Source: Tissierella_B sp964485455 (lineage in GTDB: Bacteria; Bacillota; Clostridia; Tissierellales; Tissierellaceae). Taken from it: DNA of 32,368 nucleotides. Positions 8,413 through 15,184 of the stretch are shown one piece after another; position 1 is the stretch's first letter; every line of letters starts with the position of its first letter. Location: assembly GCA_964485455.1 (NCBI GenBank), contig CAZAJU010000013.1, positions 1 to 32,368 on the forward strand. Direction: 5' to 3'. A program made the position numbers and the translations under genes. The notes under the pieces were generated by a model that searched no databases, was not told where the DNA came from, and was given only the letters and a program-made list of their open reading frames with translations.

Positions 8413-9150
8413 ATGAGAAATATTAAAATGGTTATAGAATATGATGGTACCAGATACTTGGGATGGCAAAGGCTTGGAGATTCTGAAAAAACCATACAAG
8501 GAAAGCTTGAAAGTGTAATTTCTGAAATGACCGGAAGTCCTACAGAAGTTATTGGCTCAGGAAGGACGGATGCTGGGACTCATGCTCGAGGTCAGGTTGC
8601 AAACTTCAAAACTTCAATAAATATGAATTTGAAGGATATGCAAGAATATATCAATCATTACCTTCCCCAGGATATCGTTGTAAAGAAACTGGAGGAAGTT
8701 CAAGAAAGATTTCATTCAAGATATAATGTAGTAGGTAAAAAATATATATACTATATCTGGAACAACAATATTCCATCAGCTTTTGATAGGAAGTATAGCT
8801 TTTATTATCCAGAAAAACTTGATACTAAAAAGATGGAAGCAGCTTGCAATAAGCTTGTCGGCACTCATGACTTCATAGGTTTTTCTTCCCTAAAGAAGTC
8901 AAAGAAATCAACAATTAGAAGGGTAGATAATATTAAAATCTATAGAGATGGAGATATGCTAAAATTCGAATTTTTAGGTGAAGGATTCCTCTATAATATG
9001 GTAAGAATTATAGTAGGAACTTTATTAGAAATTGGCACAGGAGCACGTGAGCCAGAATATATAGATGAGATATTTGATAGCAAGTTAAGAAGCGATGCTG
9101 GGATTACAGTTCCAGCACAGGGATTATTTTTAGAGGAAGTTTATTATTAA
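8413..9150 (+). CDS. truA: tRNA pseudouridine(38-40) synthase
   Basis: Isomerises uridines 38-40 in the anticodon arm of tRNAs. The 245-aa length is normal for TruA. The catalytic motif GSGRTDAGTHARGQVANF places the nucleophile Asp53. The N-terminal EYDGTRYLGWQ and the C-terminal FLYNMVRIIVGTLLEIG segments are family hallmarks. The ATG follows GAGGTGG by five bases. It is not inside a ribosomal-protein or ecf-transporter operon as in many Firmicutes, and is followed by terminators. Confidence 0.96.
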   Translation: MRNIKMVIEYDGTRYLGWQRLGDSEKTIQGKLESVISEMTGSPTEVIGSGRTDAGTHARGQVANFKTSINMNLKDMQEYINHYLPQDIVVKKLEEVQERFHSRYNVVGKKYIYYIWNNNIPSAFDRKYSFYYPEKLDTKKMEAACNKLVGTHDFIGFSSLKKSKKSTIRRVDNIKIYRDGDMLKFEFLGEGFLYNMVRIIVGTLLEIGTGAREPEYIDEIFDSKLRSDAGITVPAQGLFLEEVYY

Positions 9151-9157
9151 GACAAAA

Positions 9158-9176
9158 AAAGTGAATTCTTCACTTT
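9158..9176 (+). terminator. Hairpin just after truA
   Basis: AAAGTGAA and TTCACTTT form a perfect 8-bp stem with a 3-nt loop 8 bp beyond the truA stop. The following tract (CTC) is poor, so termination here may be partial. Confidence 0.45.
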
Positions 9177-9180
9177 CTCT

Positions 9181-9279
9181 AGGAAACCCTAGGTTTCCTT
9201 CGACGATTGCTACGCAAGTCTTTGCACCTTCCTGAAACTGGCGGGGGATATAAAAATAGGGACGTTAGTCCCTATTTTT
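9181..9279 (+). repeat. Structured spacer with a strong terminator after truA
   Basis: This covers the structured part of the 312-bp truA-phospholipase gap. It contains AGGAAACC-CTA-GGTTTCCT (9181-9199), the 12-mer ATTGCTACGCAA (9206-9217) also found in reverse at 24831-24842, and GGCGGGGGA. It ends in a perfect 12-bp hairpin (9252-9279, arms AAAAATAGGGAC and GTCCCTATTTTT) that works as a terminator in either direction. The middle looks like a copy or remnant of a dispersed intergenic repeat. Confidence 0.5.
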
Positions 9280-9317
9280 CATTTTTGGAACAATCTCTTA
9301 ATTATGGTGCATATATT

Positions 9318-9346
9318 TTGATAAAGTTTCTATTTACTTTTATATA
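9318..9346 (+). promoter_or_regulatory. Candidate promoter of the phospholipase-like gene
   Basis: TTGATA, 17 bp and TATATA. The -10 box lies inside the left arm of a large inverted repeat. Confidence 0.55.
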
Positions 9347-9408
9347 AAATCAAATATTGTAAGATTATTTGATTTTATATTACACCTATTATTTATCTTT
9401 TTAGGTGT
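9342..9408. promoter_or_regulatory. Tandem inverted repeats in the phospholipase leader
   Basis: ATATAAAATCAAAT (9342-9355) and ATTTGATTTTATAT (9367-9380) form a perfect 14-bp repeat around 11 bases. It is followed at once by ACACCT-N15-AGGTGT (9382-9408). They sit over and just after the candidate -10 box and could be an operator or a leader RNA fold. Confidence 0.5.
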
Positions 9409-9462
9409 ATTTATTATAAAACTACAAAGAATAAGATTAGATATTTTAAACGAGGTGGTTTA

Positions 9463-10164
9463 ATGGATAGAATCGAAACTACTTATAATAGTGTATTAAA
9501 TAGGTTTTTTGCTATAGTTAATCCAATTAAAAAGTCTGTTAAGAAGACTGAATGCAAGGTCCATATATTCTTAAATGAGCATGCTCTAGATATTTTGCTT
9601 GAGGGTAACTATCTTAAGGAATATAACTTGTTCAATAGCTATATTTGGAATATAAACGAGGGTGCTGTATGGGCTGATCAGGATTTTAGAAGCTCTAGTC
9701 ATTTTTATAATCCCTTCAAAAAAAGGGGGCTATACGGAAGAAAAAGTGCTATGGATCTTGCTAAAGAATACTATACCAATGCTATTAATCTTTGGAATTA
9801 CGGGGATAAGAAGATGGGAATGTTTTATCTTGGTGCTGCTATTCATTTAGTACAGGATATGACAGTGCCTCAGCACGCAAATGTTAAATTGTTAGATGAC
9901 CATCATCAATATGAAACATATGTGAAGAAGGTATACAAGGATTTAGAGGGCTTTAATAGCCTAAAAGAACCATACATGTTGGATAAAATCGAGGACTATA
10001 TAAGATTTAATACCAGGATGGCATTAAAAGTTCACAGAAGATTTGAAAATGTAAAAAAAGATAATTGTAGATATTTTCGAATAATTAGATGCACTCTCCC
10101 TTTAGCCAAGAGGACTACTGCTGGAACATTGCTTTTATTCTATAGGGATATAGAGCAACAATGA
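9463..10164 (+). CDS. Zinc-dependent phospholipase C-like protein without signal peptide
   Basis: A 233-aa member of the zinc phospholipase C/S1-P1 nuclease fold. The three-zinc ligand set of Bacillus cereus PLC can be matched: His34 (VHIFLNEHALDIL), Asp72 or Asp74, His80 (SHFYNP), His128, Asp132 and His138 (IHLVQDMTVPQHA), then His147 and Glu151 (HHQYE). Secreted relatives have a signal peptide, and the mature N-terminal Trp is itself a zinc ligand. Here residues 1-33 are charged, with no signal peptide and no matching Trp, so the protein looks cytoplasmic or uses another third-site ligand. There is no C-terminal C2/PLAT domain. The ATG follows GAGGTGG. Substrate unknown: phospholipid, phosphodiester or nucleic acid are all possible. 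Confidence 0.75.
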   Translation: MDRIETTYNSVLNRFFAIVNPIKKSVKKTECKVHIFLNEHALDILLEGNYLKEYNLFNSYIWNINEGAVWADQDFRSSSHFYNPFKKRGLYGRKSAMDLAKEYYTNAINLWNYGDKKMGMFYLGAAIHLVQDMTVPQHANVKLLDDHHQYETYVKKVYKDLEGFNSLKEPYMLDKIEDYIRFNTRMALKVHRRFENVKKDNCRYFRIIRCTLPLAKRTTAGTLLLFYRDIEQQ

Positions 10165-10251
10165 TAAAATTAGATATAAACTTTGCCCATGCATATTTTT
10201 TATTTTCATGCAAACTATAAATAAATAATATCTATGAAAGGAGTATCAATT

Positions 10252-10464
10252 ATGAAGGATAGAGAAATGGCAAAATCAATGAGGGCTAGTACACTTTCAG
10301 AGCCCGACGATATGAAGTCAAATGTTAAAGCATCGAAAGATGATAGTGGGGTAATATGTATTTATGATAATAAAAACTATGGTGTAGGTTCCGTGATTAG
10401 TAATCCCGACGGCAGAGAATTTACTTGCTCAGCTGATGGAACATGGCAGACAACAAAGAAATAA
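10252..10464 (+). CDS. Small DUF1496-like protein
   Basis: A 70-aa protein of unknown role. The first half is charged. The second half, GVICIYDNKNYGVGSVI...DGREFTCSADGTWQ, has the Cys-(I/W)-Y-x-x-x-x-Y-x-x-G-(S/A)-V...G...C pattern of DUF1496 proteins. No signal peptide or membrane segment is seen. The frame extends to an ATG at 10234, but AAAGGAG (10237-10243) lies inside that extension, 8 bases before the ATG at 10252, so the latter is taken. It follows the phospholipase-like gene by 87 bp and may be co-transcribed. Confidence 0.6.
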   Translation: MKDREMAKSMRASTLSEPDDMKSNVKASKDDSGVICIYDNKNYGVGSVISNPDGREFTCSADGTWQTTKK

Positions 10465-10476
10465 AAAGTTAATTTG

Positions 10477-10504
10477 ATAGGGGTATATTAAGATATGCCC
10501 CTAT
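10477..10504 (+). terminator. Hairpin after the DUF1496-like gene
   Basis: ATAGGGGTAT pairs with ATGCCCCTAT (10 bp, one G-U), followed by TTAATAAA. It lies 12 bp past the stop codon. The stem is good but the U tract is weak. Confidence 0.65.
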
Positions 10505-10507
10505 TTA

Positions 10508-10625
10508 ATAAAGCAGTGCTGTAGGCATCAAATAAAAGCTTCTATTTAAGCATCGATGCTTGCATCGTTTAGACACAAAACAGTTGTAGAATAAGGAAGC
10601 CTGCTACTATAGAAGCGGGGAACAT
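10508..10625 (+). mobile_element. Possible IS200/IS605-type end or omega-RNA-like remnant
   Basis: A non-coding stretch between the DUF1496-like and DUF3841 genes. Its end, AGAATAAGGAAGC followed by CCTGCT-ACTATAGA-AGCGGGG and AACATTCC, resembles the GAAGC-stem-TATAG-stem-GGGG 3' part of guide-RNA scaffolds at the right end of TnpB-carrying elements. There is no tnpA or tnpB here. It would therefore be a solo or decayed copy. The resemblance is from memory, so confidence is low. Confidence 0.3.
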
Positions 10626-10630
10626 TCCAC

Positions 10631-11218
10631 CTAGTTATAAACTCCATTGTAATAAATAATTTCCTTTATCATTTCAGGTCTGATTTCCCAGATATTTGCC
10701 TGTACACTGAATATATTCCAATGTTCTATTTCAAACACCCTATGCCAACTGTCTATAATCCTTTGTTTCTCCTCTGGGTAAATATGGGTATATTTGCCGT
10801 TATAGATAGAAAATATATTTTTAAATCCTTTAAATTCCATTTCCTTTATATATTTCTTATAATCCTCTGCATCCTTTGGCAGATATATATGATTTAATAC
10901 ATAGTCCCACTTTCCTCCGTCAAAGTAGATGATCTCAGACTTTGGCACTTCTAGGACATAGCAGACTGTATCTTCAGTAGGTCTATACATATTTTCATAT
11001 GAAATAGAGCACCAAACTGGAAATTCAACTCCTTCAGGTTTAGGCACTTTCTTCTCTGCCACATTTACAAACCAATTATATAGCTCTATATAGTGATTAG
11101 CAATATCTCCATAGCTTTCCTCTATAAATTCTCTTTTTGTAGTAAATACATTTCTCTCTTTTAGGATATCTAAACTTCTAATATCCTGCCTAGTCCATAA
11201 AGTAACTTTTTCTTCCAT
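10631..11218 (-). CDS. DUF3841 family protein
   Basis: A 195-aa soluble protein resembling DUF3841. The N-terminal KVTLWTRQD and the central PVWCSISYENMYRPTEDTV are the recognisable parts. Members are found scattered in Firmicutes and have no known activity. No signal peptide or membrane segments are present. It is rich in aromatic residues, and the C-terminal half (HVYP-like segments, EIEHWNIFS) looks globular. The ATG follows GGAGGTGTAAG, so the start is well supported. It stands alone, convergent with the DUF1496-like gene and divergent from the radical SAM gene. Confidence 0.7.
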   Translation of the reverse strand: MEEKVTLWTRQDIRSLDILKERNVFTTKREFIEESYGDIANHYIELYNWFVNVAEKKVPKPEGVEFPVWCSISYENMYRPTEDTVCYVLEVPKSEIIYFDGGKWDYVLNHIYLPKDAEDYKKYIKEMEFKGFKNIFSIYNGKYTHIYPEEKQRIIDSWHRVFEIEHWNIFSVQANIWEIRPEMIKEIIYYNGVYN

Positions 11219-11377
11219 CTTACACCTCCGTTGATACTTTCACTTCAATACAATGATACCCTTTTGTAGTTATATTATTACCTCATGAATCAAATATTGC
11301 ATTAAAAATTATGTAGTTATACCTCTTTCCTATATATTAATAATTTAACTTATGATAAAATATCCTAGGTGAAAAAA

Positions 11378-12277
11378 ATGAATATAATCGATAAATACTT
11401 AGTAAAATGTGAAATTTGTCCAAATAAATGTGGCATAAATAGATTTGAAAGCTTAGGTATATGCAATGCTGGGATATTGCCTAAAATAGCCCTTGCATCA
11501 CTCCATTATTGGGAAGAGCCTTGCATAAGTGGTGAATCCGGCTCAGGAACTGTCTTTTTCTCAAATTGCAATCTAAGGTGTGTGTTCTGTCAGAACTATA
11601 AAATTAGCCAAGGGGAACTGGGAAGGGAGTTAAGCATTCAAGATTTAGCCAAGGAATATATTAAGCTTCAAAATCTAGGTGCCTTGAATATTAACTTAGT
11701 ATCAGCAACCCAGTATATACCTCAAGTTGCAGAATCCTTGAAGATAGCAAAAGAAAATGGGTTGATTCTCCCTATAGTTTATAATACAAATGGATATGAG
11801 ACCGTTGAAGGATTGAGAATTTTAGAAGGGTTAGTGGATATTTATTTGCCTGATTTAAAATACTATAATGATAAATATTCTATTAAGTATTCTAAAGCAA
11901 GGGATTATTTTAATATAGCTACAAACGCTATCCTTGAAATGTATACACAGGTTGGAGCTCCTAAATATGATGAAAATGGAATTATCCAGAAAGGTCTTAT
12001 GATTAGGCATCTTCTTCTTCCGGGACTCAAAGAGGACTCTAAATTAGTACTTAAATGGATAAGAGAAAATCTACCTCTTGCTATACCAATAAGCCTTATG
12101 GCTCAATATACGCCAGTGTATAAAGCACTATCAATGGAAGATATCAATCGAAGGATAACTGAGGAGGAATATGAAGATATTATCGACTATTTCTTTGAAA
12201 TAGGCTTGGAAAATGGGCTTGCTCAAGATTATTCTTCTGCTACAACGGACTATACCCCTGAATGGGATGTTGAATAG
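11378..12277 (+). CDS. Radical SAM protein, pyruvate formate-lyase activase-like
   Basis: A 299-aa radical SAM enzyme. The [4Fe-4S] motif CNLRCVFC gives Cys64, Cys68 and Cys71. An N-terminal cysteine group (CEICPNKCGI, Cys11/14/18, and Cys29) precedes it, as in the PflX/YgiQ-like branch of PflA relatives. SAM-site features (FFSNCNLRC, VYNTNGYE) are present. The substrate of this branch is not established, and no glycyl-radical enzyme is next to it, so true PFL activation is unlikely to be assignable. The frame starts with GTG at 11369. The ATG at 11378 is chosen because AGGTG lies at the correct distance before it. Confidence 0.85.
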   Translation: MNIIDKYLVKCEICPNKCGINRFESLGICNAGILPKIALASLHYWEEPCISGESGSGTVFFSNCNLRCVFCQNYKISQGELGRELSIQDLAKEYIKLQNLGALNINLVSATQYIPQVAESLKIAKENGLILPIVYNTNGYETVEGLRILEGLVDIYLPDLKYYNDKYSIKYSKARDYFNIATNAILEMYTQVGAPKYDENGIIQKGLMIRHLLLPGLKEDSKLVLKWIRENLPLAIPISLMAQYTPVYKALSMEDINRRITEEEYEDIIDYFFEIGLENGLAQDYSSATTDYTPEWDVE

Positions 12278-12307
12278 GCTTCCGTTACTCGTGATTTTCA
12301 AACAATT

Positions 12308-12352
12308 AAAAAGGATTGAATTCTATGAGAGTAGAACTCAATCCTTTTTTGT
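12308..12352. terminator. Bidirectional terminator between radical SAM and lipoprotein genes
   Basis: AAAAAGGATTGA and TCAATCCTTTTTT form the stem, with further pairing inside (TTCT/AGAA). Both sides carry U tracts. It ends the plus-strand radical SAM gene and the minus-strand lipoprotein gene. Confidence 0.85.
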
Positions 12353-12356
12353 TTTT

Positions 12357-12710
12357 CTATACTGCTTCAAACTTCCCGTAATTATTGGTTTCTATCAATG
12401 CATCTTCTAATAGCTTAAATGCTTCTTTATAGCTTTCATAATCATCTTGATTCATAGCAAATTTCAAACCATTAAGTCCTAAATTTCCTTGATTATCATT
12501 TGCTGGTACATCATTTGTTGGATTGTTCTGATCCAAATTTTGATTTTCTGGTCCTTCATTTAATGGATTCCCACTTTCCGGTGTGTTATTATTTAGTGGA
12601 GCTTGGTCTTCCATTGGTTTCTGGTCCTCTCTCATCTCTTCTTGGGTGCAGCCTAATAATAGAGCCATTACCATTAAGATTGAAATTAAAACAGTTAATA
12701 ATTTTTTCAA
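12357..12710 (-). CDS. Small lipoprotein with low-complexity linker
   Basis: A 117-aa exported lipoprotein of unknown role. The signal peptide (MKKLL, then a hydrophobic core) ends in lipobox LLGC, with acylated Cys21. Residues 22-75 are a flexible linker rich in Asn, Pro, Gln and Glu. The last 40 residues (from about 78) include an acidic/aromatic helix, DDYESYKEAFKLLEDAL, which may be the only folded part. The start is TTG at 12710 after AGGTGAT. It is convergent with the radical SAM gene across a shared terminator. No partner is suggested by the neighbours. Confidence 0.75.
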   Translation of the reverse strand: MKKLLTVLISILMVMALLLGCTQEEMREDQKPMEDQAPLNNNTPESGNPLNEGPENQNLDQNNPTNDVPANDNQGNLGLNGLKFAMNQDDYESYKEAFKLLEDALIETNNYGKFEAV

Positions 12711-12779
12711 GTTATCACCTTTTCATCTTATATTTTAAGATTATTATTAACTATTTTTTATTTATTATACATTTAATGG

Positions 12780-12832
12780 TGACTATAATGAAATTTTTAA
12801 ATCAAAATTTCAAGCGCTCTAATATATAGTCA
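12780..12832. repeat. Nested inverted repeat after the PanE-family gene
   Basis: TGACTATA (12780-12787) and TATAGTCA (12825-12832) enclose GAAATTTT/AAAATTTC. It lies 29 bp beyond the reductase stop on the minus strand and may mark the 3' end of that transcript, though no U tract follows. Confidence 0.35.
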
Positions 12833-12860
12833 TTTATCATTCATGTAACTTGGTATATAT

Positions 12861-13775
12861 TTATTGCTCCATTTCCTTGACTCTATCATATATTCTTTGA
12901 TTTATAGGAGTTGAAATATTATGCTTTTTACCAAGTTTTAATACAGTACCCGAAAACAGTTCAACCTCCGTTTTTTTATGAGCTAACCCATCTTGTCTCA
13001 TGGATGGCATGCCATTTGGATCAAGAGTATCGATTAAACTTACATAGTCCTCTAAATCCTTTTCAGTGACATTTACATTTTCAGCATTTGCTAATGGTAT
13101 TACCTCCCTCATGGCAGCTTTCATCATCTCTCTTGCCTCCCCAGGCTGATGAACCGTGCCATAATTTCCTTCATATATCATGACAACCTGGTTTACACCT
13201 ACATTTAACATAAATTTACTCCAAAGTCTATGCCTTATGTCTTCCTCTAGGGTATAAGGTAATTTGGTTTTATCAAATAGCTCTATAACACTATTAAGTT
13301 TTTGCATCATTTGCTCATTATTATCCATTACACCTATACAAAGCTGTCCTAAATTGGAATAAGTAAATTTATTACCAATTTTCGTTGCATCCATCCCTTG
13401 AGCAACAGCATAAACAAGCTTTTCCTTTCCATAAACCTCACCAATTATTTCTTCACTAGTTATTCCATTCAATAAGGACATAATAATAGTATTGTCCCAA
13501 ACCTTATTTTTCACTGATTTTATTGCACTATCCAAATCAACAGCCTTCACTGCAAAAATCAATAAATCAGCTGGTTTTCCAACTTCCTCTTCATCCACTA
13601 AGTTGAAATCACAAGGTTTCCCATTGCTTGTAATTCCTGATTCTTGAAACTTCTTTATTCTATCTTTATTAACTATAAATTCAACATTTTCCTTTCCTAA
13701 TTTCTCAGTAAGAAATCCACCAAATAAGATTCCAAGGGCACCCATACCTACTATACTTACTCTTTTTATCTCCAT
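12861..13775 (-). CDS. 2-dehydropantoate 2-reductase family (PanE/ApbA)
   Basis: A 304-aa NAD(P)H-dependent ketoacid reductase. The N-terminal Rossmann fold has GMGALG (10-15). The PanE active-site positions can be matched: Lys77 in FAVKAVD, Asn103 in LLNG, Lys187 in WSKFMLNVGVNQ, and Ser258/Glu270 in PSMRQD...KKTEVELFSG. PanE itself makes pantoate for CoA synthesis. Genomes often carry several paralogues, some acting on other 2-ketoacids, and no panB/panC is near. The specific substrate is therefore not assigned. The ATG follows AGGAG. The gene is monocistronic by spacing. Confidence 0.88.
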   Translation of the reverse strand: MEIKRVSIVGMGALGILFGGFLTEKLGKENVEFIVNKDRIKKFQESGITSNGKPCDFNLVDEEEVGKPADLLIFAVKAVDLDSAIKSVKNKVWDNTIIMSLLNGITSEEIIGEVYGKEKLVYAVAQGMDATKIGNKFTYSNLGQLCIGVMDNNEQMMQKLNSVIELFDKTKLPYTLEEDIRHRLWSKFMLNVGVNQVVMIYEGNYGTVHQPGEAREMMKAAMREVIPLANAENVNVTEKDLEDYVSLIDTLDPNGMPSMRQDGLAHKKTEVELFSGTVLKLGKKHNISTPINQRIYDRVKEMEQ

Positions 13776-13900
13776 TCAGATCACTCCTGTCTAATATTAA
13801 TTCTGATAAGATGATAATATCACATTTTGATGAACAATAGGACAGGAACTTATTCCAAGATTTGTATTCAGGCGAAAAACCTTGAACTATTTCTAAATAG

Positions 13901-13926
13901 AAAAAACCTGATAGAAAATCTATCAG
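13901..13926 (-). terminator. Intrinsic terminator of the DUF2935 gene
   Basis: On the minus strand CTGATAG and CTATCAG pair around a 5-nt loop, then GTTTTTTC. It begins within a few bases of the stop codon. Confidence 0.85.
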
Positions 13927-13928
13927 AT

Positions 13929-14843
13929 TTATTTATTCAACATCATTAGAATTCTTAAATAATGATTTGCCTCTCTTAGTACATGGTCAGCTAAAAGAGG
14001 TGGAATTATTGATTTGATTTTGCACTCTAGTACTCCTTCTACTGCTACCATCTTAAAGTCTCTGATATCCTTTGTTGCAGCTATACTCCTCTTAATTATT
14101 TCATCTTCAGGAACCTTGCCGCATTCTTCTACTAGTTCCTCAAACTTTTCTGCAAAATTTTCCGCAGCTTCCTTAAGCTCTTCCTCTGTGGGATCCAAAA
14201 CTCCATCTATAAATTCAGCATGCTCTCCCATTATATGATTCCAGAAGTTAAGCTCATCACATAGGCTAAGTTTTGGAAGCTCTTTATTTTGTATAATTTT
14301 TAATGTTTCCTGATATAATTTGGCTTCCTCGGTAATATGCTTTATTAATTCTGGATACAATGTAATAAAAATATCACAATTATCAACTAAAGATAATATC
14401 TTTTCCTTGTATTCAATGACTTCCCTTAGTATGTTAAGAGTTCTATTATTTAAATTCATAACTGCGCTTTCTAGCCATTCCTCATAATGTCCATTCGAAC
14501 TGCTTCTTAATTGGAGCTCAGCCTTAGTGATATCCGTATTAACTTCTGCACCTGCTAGTTTCATAGTTACTTCTTCAGCCCTTAAGGTAAAAGGAGTAAC
14601 AAACTCATTGGACTCAATGGAATTTTTAGATATTACCCCATCAGCATATACCACAGTCTCTGTTAAAAGGTGCTCTAAGCTCCTTTTTAATATTCTGGCT
14701 TCCTGAATGTTATCTTCTTCAATAGGCCTTAAATTAGTTTCAATAAAAAATAGATGCTCTTTCATTAATCTTTGAAAAACTAGATTTGTCTCCAAAGATA
14801 TTCTAATAAATTCCTCTCTTGACAACAAAATATCCCTCCTCAT
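13929..14843 (-). CDS. DUF2935 ferritin-like helical protein
   Basis: A protein of about 300 aa with two similar helical halves, matching DUF2935. Repeated His/Glu helices (KEHLFFIETNLRP near residue 30, GEHAEFIDGVLDP near 210, DHVLREANHYLRIL at the end) suggest a metal-binding four-helix fold like hemerythrin or ferritin. No function is established. Most members come from Firmicutes and are thought to be spore- or cell-envelope-associated at best by context. The ATG used follows AAGG. A stronger AGGAGG lies just inside and would fit TTG starts at 14828 or 14825 (N-terminus LSREEFIR), so five or six residues are uncertain. Confidence 0.75.
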   Translation of the reverse strand: MRRDILLSREEFIRISLETNLVFQRLMKEHLFFIETNLRPIEEDNIQEARILKRSLEHLLTETVVYADGVISKNSIESNEFVTPFTLRAEEVTMKLAGAEVNTDITKAELQLRSSSNGHYEEWLESAVMNLNNRTLNILREVIEYKEKILSLVDNCDIFITLYPELIKHITEEAKLYQETLKIIQNKELPKLSLCDELNFWNHIMGEHAEFIDGVLDPTEEELKEAAENFAEKFEELVEECGKVPEDEIIKRSIAATKDIRDFKMVAVEGVLECKIKSIIPPLLADHVLREANHYLRILMMLNK

Positions 14844-14904
14844 TAACTGCCTTCTTTATTCTATTAATGAAGGAGAGAAATGTTTACAAGTATTTATTGT
14901 AAAA

Positions 14905-15183
14905 TTAACCTATTCCATCGATGAAGTCAACAATCTCTTTCATCATTTCCCCATTCAAGGGTAATTTTGGATTTTTATAGGTCTCTAAATTACCCTCTAG
15001 ATCCGTTGGTGCATCCTTTAGAATATGGTTCATTCCTTTTATTATTACCAATTTACTTTCTTTAGCTGAATTTAGAGACTTCGCATCTTCAACAGTTATC
15101 TGTATATCATTATCTCCCTGGATTATGAGGATTGGTGCTTCTATTGATTTATAAACTTGAACAGGGTCGTATTTAAACCTCTC
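14905..15183 (-). pseudogene. C-terminal fragment of an alpha/beta hydrolase
   Basis: About 92 codons ending in TAA, with no start codon at the upstream end. The translation begins ERFKYDP and contains APILIIQGDNDIQ and VIIKGMNHILKDAP, then NLETYKNPKLPL and EIVDFI. These carry the catalytic Asp (GDND) and His (MNH) of a serine alpha/beta hydrolase. The N-terminal half with the nucleophile Ser is missing. The similarity begins exactly where the malic enzyme gene stops, in a different frame. A deletion that joined the two seems likely. It cannot encode an active enzyme. Confidence 0.85.
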
Positions 15184-15184
15184 C

